From Sphingomonadaceae bacterium (lineage in GTDB: Bacteria > Pseudomonadota > Alphaproteobacteria > Sphingomonadales > Sphingomonadaceae), in the NCBI GenBank assembly GCA_019239785.1, contig JAFAZM010000064.1, positions 1-5,602 on the forward strand: a DNA stretch of 5,602 nt, written 5' to 3'. This document shows positions 1-5,602 of the stretch, piece by piece. Both the position numbers and the translations under genes were made by a program. The notes beneath the pieces were generated by a model that saw only the letters and a list, made by a program, of their open reading frames with translations, made no database searches and was not told the DNA's origin. How positions within the stretch are numbered: the first letter of the stretch is position 1; every line of letters starts with the position of its first letter.

Positions 1-61
1 CGGCGCCGCCGGCGCCGGCCAGCGCGGTTGCGAGCAGGAGCACGCGCGTCTTCATGTTCAT
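1..61 (-). CDS. 5' end of an exported protein gene (partial)
   Basis: Only the first 20 codons are in the window; the gene continues past the left edge. The visible residues are MNMKTRVLLLATALAGAGGA: a short basic start (K4, R6), a hydrophobic run of Leu/Ala, then small residues. This is the n- and h-region of a signal peptide, so the product is probably sent to the periplasm or outer membrane. The start at 61 is preferred over the second ATG at 55 because a good ribosome site (GGGAGGA on the minus strand, plus-strand 69-75) sits 7 bases upstream of it. The gene is divergent from the ParA operon. The mature protein is not visible, so no function can be given. Confidence 0.7.
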   Translation of the reverse strand, partial: MNMKTRVLLLATALAGAGGA

Positions 62-261
62 CGCAAAATCCTCCCACCGGAAGCAAGCATCCGGCCCGTG
101 CCTAAACCGGATTGCTTAACGCGATCTTAGCATAGTTTTCGGGAGCGCCGCCATGCGCCCCGTCCTCCGGAATCGGGGCGAATTCCCACCGCGAAGTTAA
201 CCAGATTTTTAGAAGCTTGGGGTCAAAGCCTGGGTCCGAGCGTGGGAACGAGGGAATATTC
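62..261. promoter_or_regulatory. Divergent intergenic control region between exported-protein gene and ParA operon
   Basis: These 200 bases hold no gene and must carry the start signals for two divergent transcripts. They are more A/T-rich than the surroundings around 111-137 and 190-216. Visible elements are TTAA-N7-TTAG at 116-130, a related TTAA-N8-TTAG at 197-212, a GANTC site (GAATC) at 170-174, and a 7-bp inverted repeat (CGCCCCG 156-162, CGGGGCG 174-180). TTAA-N7-TTAA is the CtrA recognition pattern and GANTC the CcrM methylation site of alphaproteobacteria. Both matches are short and could be chance. I could not define a convincing -35/-10 pair for either direction. Confidence 0.5.
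250..255 (+). promoter_or_regulatory. Ribosome binding site that sets the ParA start
   Basis: GAGGGA lies 6 bases before the ATG at 262. It supports that codon over the in-frame ATG at 217, whose extra 15 residues (rich in Gly, Ser, Glu, Asn) do not look like the start of a ParA protein and have no comparable site upstream. Confidence 0.7.
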
Positions 262-978
262 ATGCGCGTACTGGCATTGTCCTCACAGAAGGGCGGATCG
301 GGGAAGACCACTCTCTCCGGTCACCTGGCCGTGCAGGCGCAGCGGGCCGGCTACGGGCCGGTCTGCCTGATCGACATCGACCCGCAAGGCTCGCTCGCCG
401 ACTGGTGGAACGAGCGCGAGGACGAGATGCCCGCCTTCGCGCAGACCACGGTCGCGCGTCTGGGCGCCGACCTCGAAGTGCTTCGCCAGCAGGGCTTCCG
501 CCTTGCCGTCGTTGACACCCCCCCGGCGATCACCATGGCGATCCAGTCCGTGATCCAGGTCGCCGAACTGATCGTCATCCCGACCCGGCCGAGCCCGCAC
601 GATCTGCGCGCCGTCGGCGCCACCGTCGACCTTTGCGAGCGCGCCGGCAAGCCGCTCATCTTCGTCGTCAACGGCGCGACGCCAAAGGCCAAGATCACCT
701 ACGAGGCCGCGGTCGCGCTCTCGCAGCACGGCACCGTCGCCCCGGTCACCATCCACCACCGCACCGATTTCGCCGCCTCGATGATCGACGGCCGCACCGT
801 GATGGAGGTCGACCCCCAGTCGCGCTCGGCCGCCGAGGTCGCTGAGCTCTGGGACTATATCGCCGACCGGCTGGAGAAGAATTTCCGCCGCACCGTCTTC
901 TCGGCGCCGGGCCAGATGCCCAATCCGCTCGCCAACCGTCCCGCGTCAGGCTTCGGCCGGCGCGTGATCGGCCAGTGA
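262..978 (+). CDS. ParA/MinD-family partition-type ATPase
   Basis: A 238-residue P-loop ATPase of the ParA (SIMIBI) class. The deviant Walker A KGGSGKTT is at residues 10-17, with the signature lysine K10. The second motif DIDPQGS is at 38-44 and Walker B VVDTPP at 83-88. Members of this family dimerise on ATP, bind DNA or membrane nonspecifically, and are released when a partner protein triggers hydrolysis, so they position DNA, protein clusters or polar complexes. The protein begins directly with the ATPase core and has no N-terminal DNA-binding domain, as in short ParF, VirC1 or PpfA types and unlike P1-type ParA. It is the first gene of a three-gene operon; the next gene starts 11 bases after its stop and looks like the partner. 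No parB, dnaA or gidAB homologue is visible, so it is probably not the main chromosome-segregation ParA. BcsQ or CpaE/TadZ relatives are alternatives, but no cellulose or pilus genes are in the window. Confidence 0.9.
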   Translation: MRVLALSSQKGGSGKTTLSGHLAVQAQRAGYGPVCLIDIDPQGSLADWWNEREDEMPAFAQTTVARLGADLEVLRQQGFRLAVVDTPPAITMAIQSVIQVAELIVIPTRPSPHDLRAVGATVDLCERAGKPLIFVVNGATPKAKITYEAAVALSQHGTVAPVTIHHRTDFAASMIDGRTVMEVDPQSRSAAEVAELWDYIADRLEKNFRRTVFSAPGQMPNPLANRPASGFGRRVIGQ

Positions 979-989
979 GGGAGGCAGCG

Positions 990-1562
990 ATGAACGAAGC
1001 ACGACCCTTCGCCTCGCTCTCCTCCGGCCTCCTCGCCCGCAAGGGCGCGGCCCGGCCGGCGATGCGTCCGCAAGGCTATGCCGCCAATGCCGGGTTCGAC
1101 GATCTCGGCTGGAACGACATGGGCCCCGAGCCCGTCGGTGAATATGAGGACGATCTTCCCGAGCATGTGCCGAGCTCGATCTCGGCGTTGACCCCGGCGC
1201 CGAAGCCCGCCCAGCAGGACATTCCGGAGCCGGAGGTCGTCGCCCAGCAGCGGGCGATCGCCGAAAGCTTCGCCGCGGAAGCCGAGGCGGAACCCGCGCC
1301 AGCGCCGGCGCCGGCCCCTTCGGTGGTGAAGCTGCCGAAGCGCGAGGCCGCGCGGGCCGCGCCCGCCGTGTCCGGCAAGAAGGCCGCCTTCACCCTGCGC
1401 GTCGATGCCGAGCGCCATCTGCGCCTGCGCCTCGCCACCGCCGTCACCGGCCGGTCGGCGCAGCAGCTCGTCACCGAGGCGCTCGACCGCATGCTCGAAT
1501 CCTTCCCCGAAATCGAATCGCTGGCCGCGCGGGTTCCCGCTTCGGCCGGCAAGAGAAAGTGA
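990..1562 (+). CDS. Probable ParA partner with ribbon-helix-helix-like C-terminus
   Basis: 190 residues in three parts. Residues 1-28 are basic and Ala-rich (SSGLLARKGAARPAMRP at 11-27). Residues 35-128 look disordered: an acidic stretch, then Glu/Ala/Pro-rich sequence with an (AP)n run at 102-110. Residues 131-172 read as one strand (FTLRVD, 134-139) followed by two helices (140-153 and about 156-170), the order of a ribbon-helix-helix DNA-binding fold. The gene follows the ParA stop by 11 bases, and its ribosome site GGGAGG (979-984) lies just after that stop, so co-expression is expected. The GTG at 975 overlapping the ParA stop is a less likely start because it would precede this site. 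By analogy with ParG and other RHH partners, I infer that the C-terminus binds DNA and dimerises while the basic N-terminus contacts the ATPase. No recognisable symbol; the RHH call is from pattern, not from a search. Confidence 0.75.
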   Translation: MNEARPFASLSSGLLARKGAARPAMRPQGYAANAGFDDLGWNDMGPEPVGEYEDDLPEHVPSSISALTPAPKPAQQDIPEPEVVAQQRAIAESFAAEAEAEPAPAPAPAPSVVKLPKREAARAAPAVSGKKAAFTLRVDAERHLRLRLATAVTGRSAQQLVTEALDRMLESFPEIESLAARVPASAGKRK

Positions 1563-1581
1563 ACCGAAAAAGGCCGAAGCG

Positions 1582-2997
1582 ATGACCAGGATTGCCTTCA
1601 AAGCCGCCGCCTCCACCCTCATCGTCTCGATGACGATGATGGGCTTCAGCGCCCAATCCGAGGCGATGCGCCGCCTCAACGAGCCGGCGCGCGCCACCTC
1701 GCGCAGCGACCGCCAGGCCGCGCAGCTCGCCGATCAGGCCGCCCGGGCGCTTCATCAGGGCCAGCTCGACCAGGCCAAGACGGCGATGGAGCAGGCCGTG
1801 GCCCTGTCGCCGCGCGACGTCGGCTATCGCCAGCTGCTCGCCGACATCTATCTGAAGCAGGGCCGGCTGGCTTCGGCCCGCACCACTTATGCCGACGTCA
1901 TCGAGCTCGATCCCTCGAACGTCCGCGCGGGCCTCAGCGTCGCTTTGCTGCAGATCGCCGCCGGCAATCCGCGCGCGGCCGAGGCCCGGCTCGACGATCT
2001 GGAGGGCCGCGCGCCCGCGCCCGATCTCGGCCTCGCCTTCGCGCTGGCCGGCCGCGTGGATCGCGCCGTGCAGATCCTCGAAGCTGCGGCGCGCGCGCCC
2101 GGCGCGCCCGGCGCGACCGCGCGCACCCGCCAGAACCTCGCTCTCGCTTATGCGATGGCCGGCGACTGGCGCCGCGCCCGCGCCGTCGCGGCGCAGGACG
2201 TTTCGCCGGCCGAGCTGCCGGCGCGCATGCAGCAATGGGCGGCCTTCGCCCGGCCCGGCGCCGGCCAGACCCGGGTCGCCGCCCTGCTCGGCGTGAGCCC
2301 GGTGCAGGATCCCGGCCAGCCGGTCCGTCTCGCCCTCAACGCCCCGCCCGCCAGCGAGGCCTATGCCGAGGCGTCCGCCCCGGCACCGGTCGCCGAAGCG
2401 CCGGCACCGGCGCCCGCGGCCCCGGTCCGTGTCGCCGAGGCGCGGCCCGCCGAGGCGCCCGCCTTCTGGGTGCCGAGCGCGCAATCCTATCGTGCGCCGG
2501 CCGAGGCGCCGCTCGAGCGCGGCCAGGTCTCGACCGAGCCGGCGCCGGCGGCCCCCGAGGTCCGCGTCCAATATGCCTCCGCGGCGCGCGAGCTGGTCGC
2601 GCCCGGGCCGGCCCTGATCCGCGCCGCCGCGGTCACCCGCGTGCCGGTCTCCGATTTCCAGCGCGCCCGCCCGCAGGTCGCGATCGCGAACGGCTCGGCG
2701 CCGGTCGTCGTCCAGCTCGGCGCCTTCCTCAGCGAAGCCAATGCCGAGCGCGCCTGGCAGCAGGCCGCGGCCCATTACGACCTTGGCGAAAGGGCGCCGC
2801 TCACCACGACGATCACGGTCGGCGGCCGGACCTTCAACCGGGTCTCGGTCGCGGGCTTCGCGTCGGCGGGCGACGCGCAGCGCCTCTGCGGCCAGATCCG
2901 CGAGCAGGGCGGCGTCTGCTTCGTCCGCAGCTCCGCCGGCGACGCTTCGATCCGCTGGGCGGCGCGCTACGCCAATCCGCGCCAGCGCAACGCCTGA
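1582..2997 (+). CDS. Exported TPR and SPOR-domain protein
   Basis: 471 residues. Residues 1-28 form a signal sequence (K7, hydrophobic 8-24, possible cleavage after SEA at 26-28). Residues 46 to about 205 contain tetratricopeptide helix pairs; the clearest run from 46 to 112 and carry the ALSP and ELDP turns, with weaker ones after. A long Ala/Pro-rich linker follows (about 250-370). The SPOR domain is at about 373-449, with the typical first strand VVVQLGAF, a helix, FNRVSVAGF, and a final strand VCFVR. SPOR domains bind peptidoglycan stripped of stem peptides, which is found at the division septum, so the protein probably acts in the periplasm at the septum or new pole, with the TPRs binding other proteins. 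The ATG at 1582 is chosen because it begins the signal sequence; the open frame extends 59 codons upstream inside the previous gene. It lies 19 bases after that gene with only a weak ribosome site (AAAAGG), so coupling is likely. It is the last gene of the operon. Confidence 0.88.
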   Translation: MTRIAFKAAASTLIVSMTMMGFSAQSEAMRRLNEPARATSRSDRQAAQLADQAARALHQGQLDQAKTAMEQAVALSPRDVGYRQLLADIYLKQGRLASARTTYADVIELDPSNVRAGLSVALLQIAAGNPRAAEARLDDLEGRAPAPDLGLAFALAGRVDRAVQILEAAARAPGAPGATARTRQNLALAYAMAGDWRRARAVAAQDVSPAELPARMQQWAAFARPGAGQTRVAALLGVSPVQDPGQPVRLALNAPPASEAYAEASAPAPVAEAPAPAPAAPVRVAEARPAEAPAFWVPSAQSYRAPAEAPLERGQVSTEPAPAAPEVRVQYASAARELVAPGPALIRAAAVTRVPVSDFQRARPQVAIANGSAPVVVQLGAFLSEANAERAWQQAAAHYDLGERAPLTTTITVGGRTFNRVSVAGFASAGDAQRLCGQIREQGGVCFVRSSAGDASIRWAARYANPRQRNA

Positions 2998-3011
2998 CGT
3001 GTTTGATTGCC

Positions 3012-3055
3012 GCGATTTCCGAGCCGTCGGATCAGCCGATCCGACTAGAAATCGC
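3012..3055 (+). repeat. 44-base double-stem repeat, copy 1
   Basis: Outer stem GCGATTTC (3012-3019) with GAAATCGC (3048-3055). Inner stem GTCGGATC (3026-3033) with GATCCGAC (3038-3045) around the loop AGCC. Both stems are perfect 8-bp pairings. They are joined by an asymmetric internal loop, six bases on the left and two (TA) on the right. The element lies 14 bases after the SPOR-gene stop and before its terminator. It matches 4803-4846 at 39 of 44 positions, and the match extends four more bases outward (3009-3011 and 3056). Confidence 0.85.
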
Positions 3056-3090
3056 TAAGAGTTCGGGACCTCGCAAGGGCCCCTCTGAGA

Positions 3091-3124
3091 GGGCGGTCGG
3101 CCGGCCAAGGCCGGCCGCCCTTTT
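3091..3124 (+). terminator. Rho-independent terminator of the ParA operon
   Basis: A 12-bp stem pairs 3091-3102 with 3109-3120, with one G-U pair and a six-base loop. TTTT follows at 3121-3124. It lies 94 bases past the SPOR-gene stop in the same direction and has no competing gene. Confidence 0.85.
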
Positions 3125-3129
3125 CGTTC

Positions 3130-3266
3130 ATTCCTCCCCTGGAAGGGGAGGGGGACCAGGCGAAGCCTGGTGGTGGGGTATCAGCGTCCGAGAATGAAGC
3201 TCCAGCGCTGATACCCCTCCACCACCGCCTTCGGCGGCGGTCCCCCTCCCCCTCAGGGGGAGGAAT
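3130..3266. repeat. Long inverted-repeat intergenic element (REP/MITE-like)
   Basis: Left arm 3130-3185 and right arm 3207-3266 are near-complete reverse complements around a 21-base spacer (3186-3206). The outer ends match exactly (ATTCCTCCCC at 3130-3139 against GGGGAGGAAT at 3257-3266), as do the inner ends (ATCAGC at 3180-3185 against GCTGAT at 3207-3212). Each arm holds its own small palindromes, such as CCAGG-CGAA-CCTGG on the left and CCGCC-TTCG-GGCGG on the right. There is no open frame in it. G+C-rich 'cctccccttcaggggag' palindromes of this kind are widespread between genes in sphingomonads and relatives. I infer a non-autonomous repeat that settled just after the terminator. Confidence 0.8.
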
Positions 3267-3280
3267 TTAAGGCCTTCGTT

Positions 3281-3460
3281 TCAGCTATCGAACTCGAGCG
3301 CGGCCGCCGCGCCGCCTTCGCCGTGTTTGGGCCGGTTCGGCTCGACCGAGACCGGTTCGGAGCCGCCGCGCTTGCCCCTCGGCGGCGGCCGGCGCCGGTT
3401 CGAGGAATGCAAATTCACGAATTTGCGCATCATATCTTCGAGGCTCTTCTTCCGGCCCAT
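3281..3460 (-). CDS. Basic 59-residue protein of unknown function
   Basis: A short minus-strand gene below the usual length cut-offs. It begins MGRKKSLEDMMRKFVNLHSS, continues with an Arg/Pro-rich segment (NRRRPPPRGKRGG, residues 21-33), and ends in a Pro/Gly/Ala-rich tail with LEFDS. The N-terminus could form an amphipathic helix and the middle is strongly basic, so nucleic-acid or ribosome contact is possible but unproven. A good ribosome site (GGGAGA, plus-strand 3467-3472) sits 6 bases before the ATG, and the codons favour G/C in the third position, which supports a real gene. It lies 106 bases downstream of pyrB on the same strand, so it could be co-transcribed with it. I do not recognise the family. 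Confidence 0.7.
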   Translation of the reverse strand: MGRKKSLEDMMRKFVNLHSSNRRRPPPRGKRGGSEPVSVEPNRPKHGEGGAAAALEFDS

Positions 3461-3537
3461 AGCGTTTCTCCCGTTCGAGAGAGATGGGGATGGTCCGCGG
3501 GCAGAGAAGGAGTCCGAGCTGTGACGAGCTGAACGCT

Positions 3538-3559
3538 CCCCTTCCCCTCGGGGAGAGGG
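3538..3559. repeat. Short palindrome after pyrB
   Basis: TCCCC (3543-3547) pairs with GGGGA (3550-3554) around two bases. After one mismatch the pairing resumes as CCC (3538-3540) with GGG (3557-3559). It resembles the common 'ccctctccccgaggggag' intergenic palindromes. There is no T-run on either strand, so it is a weak terminator candidate for pyrB at best. It may instead be a repeat remnant. Confidence 0.4.
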
Positions 3560-3566
3560 CCTGAGG

Positions 3567-4499
<933 letters not shown>

Positions 4500-4739
4500 C
4501 AAAGCCCGGCTGTAGCGAGGGGAGGGGCCGCGCTCAACCGGGGGAAGCGTCGTTTTCGTCGCAGGGGATGCGGCTTTCGCCGACCAGGGCTAGCCGCGCG
4601 CGGCGGCGCGGCTAACGGGGCAATATGAGCAAGGATCGATCCAAGCCGTCCGCACCGGCCCGTTCGCCGGCGCTCGCGCTCAGCCGCGGTCTGTTCGGCT
4701 TCCGCGCCGGCGGCGCCGCGAGCGCGCCGGCCGCCCATG
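4500..4739 (-). promoter_or_regulatory. pyrB upstream leader and promoter region
   Basis: This is the only place a pyrB promoter can lie. It contains a perfect 9-bp hairpin, TAGCCGCGC (4591-4599) with GCGCGGCTA (4606-4614) around six bases. No T-run follows it on either strand, so it is not an intrinsic terminator as it stands. The most A/T-rich patch (about 4620-4637, CATATT on the minus strand) is a possible -10 region but has no properly spaced -35. Open frames here on both strands, one of them rightward from 4625, are described separately as doubtful. Confidence 0.4.
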
Positions 4740-4771
4740 AAAAAGCCCCGCCGCCCGAAGGCGACGGGGCT
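4740..4771 (-). terminator. Rho-independent terminator of the lipoprotein genes
   Basis: Read on the minus strand, a 12-bp stem (4771-4760 with 4755-4744, one G-U pair) closes a TTCG tetraloop. It is followed by a T-run (4744-4740). The TTCG loop and T-tract give the direction clearly. It lies 82 bases after the stop of the complete lipoprotein gene. Confidence 0.88.
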
Positions 4772-4802
4772 CGTTCCGCGTAACCTGAAGTCAGCTCAAG
4801 CC

Positions 4803-4846
4803 GCGATTTCCGAGTCGTCGGATGAGATCATCCGACTAGAAATCGC
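4803..4846. repeat. 44-base double-stem repeat, copy 2
   Basis: Outer stem GCGATTTC (4803-4810) with GAAATCGC (4839-4846). Inner stem GTCGGATG (4817-4824) with CATCCGAC (4829-4836), loop AGAT. Relative to copy 1 at 3012-3055, the pair closing the inner loop is C-G there and G-C here, so both bases changed and pairing was kept. It lies 7 bases beyond the lipoprotein stop codon and before its terminator. It therefore sits in the 3' untranslated part of a minus-strand transcript, while copy 1 is in a plus-strand one. Confidence 0.85.
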
Positions 4847-4853
4847 TCCCGGC

Positions 4854-5306
4854 TCAGCTGGCGGTCAGGGTGACCGTCGCGACCTCGCAGAGGTTCACGT
4901 TGCGCATGTCGGTGTTGGTGCCGTCGTCATAGACGGCCTGGATGTCCCACGCGCACTGGCTGGTGTTGCGCGGGAAGGTCACCTGGGCGGTCTCGCCGTT
5001 GGCGAGCGTGTCGCGGCCGAGAATGTCCGGGCCCCAGCTGTTCTCGTTGTTCGGGGACACCATCAGGTGGACGACGGTGTGGCCGGTATTGTTGACGACC
5101 GAGAAATTCTGCTGGGCCTGGCCGCCGGCAGCTTCGCCGCCCGCCGCGTTGCCAGCAGCGCTGTTGCCGCCGGCCGGAGCCGCGGGCGCCGCCGCATTGC
5201 TGGTGTTGGCCGGAGCCGCGGCATTATTGGTGCTCGCGCCCTTGTTGCAGGCCGTGACGGCAAGAGCCGAGGCCAGCAAAGCGCCGGTGAGATAAAACTT
5301 GTTCAC
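4854..5306 (-). CDS. Small lipoprotein with a conserved C-terminal domain
   Basis: 150 residues. The signal peptide (1-19) ends in a lipobox-like VTAC with C20 as the likely lipidated residue. N21 at position +2 is not the inner-membrane retention Asp, so the outer membrane is the likely site. Residues 21-66 are a flexible linker of Ala, Asn, Gly and Pro. Residues 67-150 form a compact, strand-rich domain: FSVVNNTGHTVVHLMVSP, then WGPDILGRDTL (91-101), QCAWDIQAVYDDG (117-129) and VNLCEVATVTLT (137-148). C118 and C140 could form a disulfide in the periplasm. The start is GTG at 5306, with a G-rich ribosome site (AGAGGGGG, plus-strand 5316-5323) 9 bases upstream and no in-frame ATG nearby. The downstream terminator at 4740-4771 ends the transcript. 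A paralogue lies just upstream. I recognise the sequence pattern as that of a small exported protein but know no function. Confidence 0.85.
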   Translation of the reverse strand: MNKFYLTGALLASALAVTACNKGASTNNAAAPANTSNAAAPAAPAGGNSAAGNAAGGEAAGGQAQQNFSVVNNTGHTVVHLMVSPNNENSWGPDILGRDTLANGETAQVTFPRNTSQCAWDIQAVYDDGTNTDMRNVNLCEVATVTLTAS

Positions 5307-5434
5307 GTTACGAATCCCCCTCTTTGGTGGTGTCTATCGGATATAGGTTTTTCAGCCGAGCGCAACCGCTTCCGGACTCGCCGGATCCCGATCTCCGGGG
5401 CGATCACGCCCGGCCGTTACGTCATGCGCGGTCG
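5307..5434 (-). other. Spacer between the two paralogous genes
   Basis: These 128 bases separate the stop of the upstream paralogue from the GTG of the lipoprotein gene. They hold no open frame of note. An A/T-rich patch (minus-strand AAAAACCTATAT, about 5341-5352) could contain a -10 element (TATATC), but its nearest -35-like match (TTGCGC) is only 14 bases away, too close. CGTTACG occurs twice in direct orientation (5414-5420 and 5433-5439). There is no clear terminator, so read-through from the upstream gene is possible. Confidence 0.35.
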
Positions 5435-5602
5435 TTACGGCGTCAGCGTGACCGTCGCGACAGTGCACAGGTTCACGCCGCGCATATCGGTGGTGTCGCC
5501 GTCGTCATAGGTGGCGCGGATGTCCCACATGCACTGGCTGGTGTCGTGCGGGAAGCTGATCTCCGCGGACTCGCCGTTGCCGAGCGTGTCGCGGCCGAGG
5601 AT
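5435..5602 (-). CDS. C-terminus of a paralogue of the neighbouring lipoprotein (partial)
   Basis: The last 55 codons and a TAA stop are visible; the 5' part lies beyond the right edge. The frame is open from the edge. It begins ILGRDTLGNGESAEISF and includes TSQCMWDIRATYDDG and VNLCTVATVTLTP. It aligns without gaps to residues 95-149 of the complete lipoprotein with 40 of 55 identical, including both domain cysteines and the WDI and DDG motifs. The two genes are in tandem and the same orientation, so this is most likely a local duplication. Whether this copy also has a lipobox and linker cannot be seen. Confidence 0.85.
   Translation of the reverse strand: MLGRDTLGNGESAEISFPHDTSQCMWDIRATYDDGDTTDMRGVNLCTVATVTLTP

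Noticed and set aside
217..261. In-frame N-terminal extension of the ParA protein from the ATG at 217.
   Set aside because: The extra 15 residues precede the conserved start of the ATPase fold, and the strong ribosome site is at 250-255, before the ATG at 262.
1291..1320. Ala-Pro coding repeat in the RHH gene as a possible tandem DNA repeat.
   Set aside because: It is a short low-complexity linker with variable codons and not a distinct DNA repeat.
1405..1581. Upstream extension of the SPOR protein inside the previous gene.
   Set aside because: It is a different frame of the RHH gene, Ser/Pro/Arg-rich, and would bury the signal sequence that begins at 1582.
1471..2775. A 434-codon minus-strand open frame opposite the TPR-SPOR gene.
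   Set aside because: Its product is dominated by Arg, Gly and Ala with no domain; it is a high-GC shadow of the well-supported plus-strand gene.
3323..3532. Two overlapping plus-strand frames of 65-69 codons.
   Set aside because: Neither has a ribosome site, and they lie opposite the better supported 59-codon minus-strand gene.
4737..5510. A 257-codon plus-strand frame beginning MKKPRRPKATG.
   Set aside because: Its start is the T-tract and stem of the minus-strand terminator, and it runs opposite two related lipoprotein genes.

Overview
This is a GC-rich, densely coded stretch of bacterial chromosome. The codon use (strong G/C at third positions), the class of aspartate carbamoyltransferase, the SPOR/TPR envelope protein and the palindromic 'ccctcccc' intergenic elements together suggest an alphaproteobacterium, most likely in the Sphingomonadales. 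That placement is inference; there is no rRNA or other marker in the window.

Left part (1-3124). The 5' end of an exported-protein gene runs leftward off the edge (start at 61). A 200-base divergent regulatory region separates it from a three-gene rightward operon: a ParA-type ATPase (262-978), a 190-residue protein with a ribbon-helix-helix-like C-terminus that looks like its partner (990-1562), and a 471-residue exported TPR plus SPOR-domain protein (1582-2997). The gaps are 11 and 19 bases. The operon closes with a rho-independent terminator at 3091-3124. A cytoplasmic ParA/RHH pair joined to a peptidoglycan-binding envelope protein is the most interesting feature here. It could be a positioning or segregation device tied to the division site or cell pole.

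Middle part (3125-4739). A 137-base, nearly perfect inverted repeat (3130-3266) of the miniature intergenic type sits just after the terminator. Then, on the minus strand, come a 59-codon basic small protein (3281-3460) and pyrB, the aspartate carbamoyltransferase catalytic chain (3567-4499). The 240 bases upstream of pyrB hold its leader, with a strong hairpin and no convincing promoter.

Right part (4740-5602). Two neighbouring minus-strand genes encode related small exported proteins. The first is complete, a lipoprotein with an Ala/Asn/Gly-rich linker and a compact C-terminal domain (4854-5306). The second is cut by the window edge (5435-5602) and is identical to the first at 40 of 55 shared residues. 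A rho-independent terminator for this pair lies at 4740-4771.

A 44-base double-stem element occurs twice (3012-3055 and 4803-4846). Each copy lies between a stop codon and the terminator of an otherwise unrelated transcript, and the two copies differ by a base-pair-preserving double change in the inner stem.
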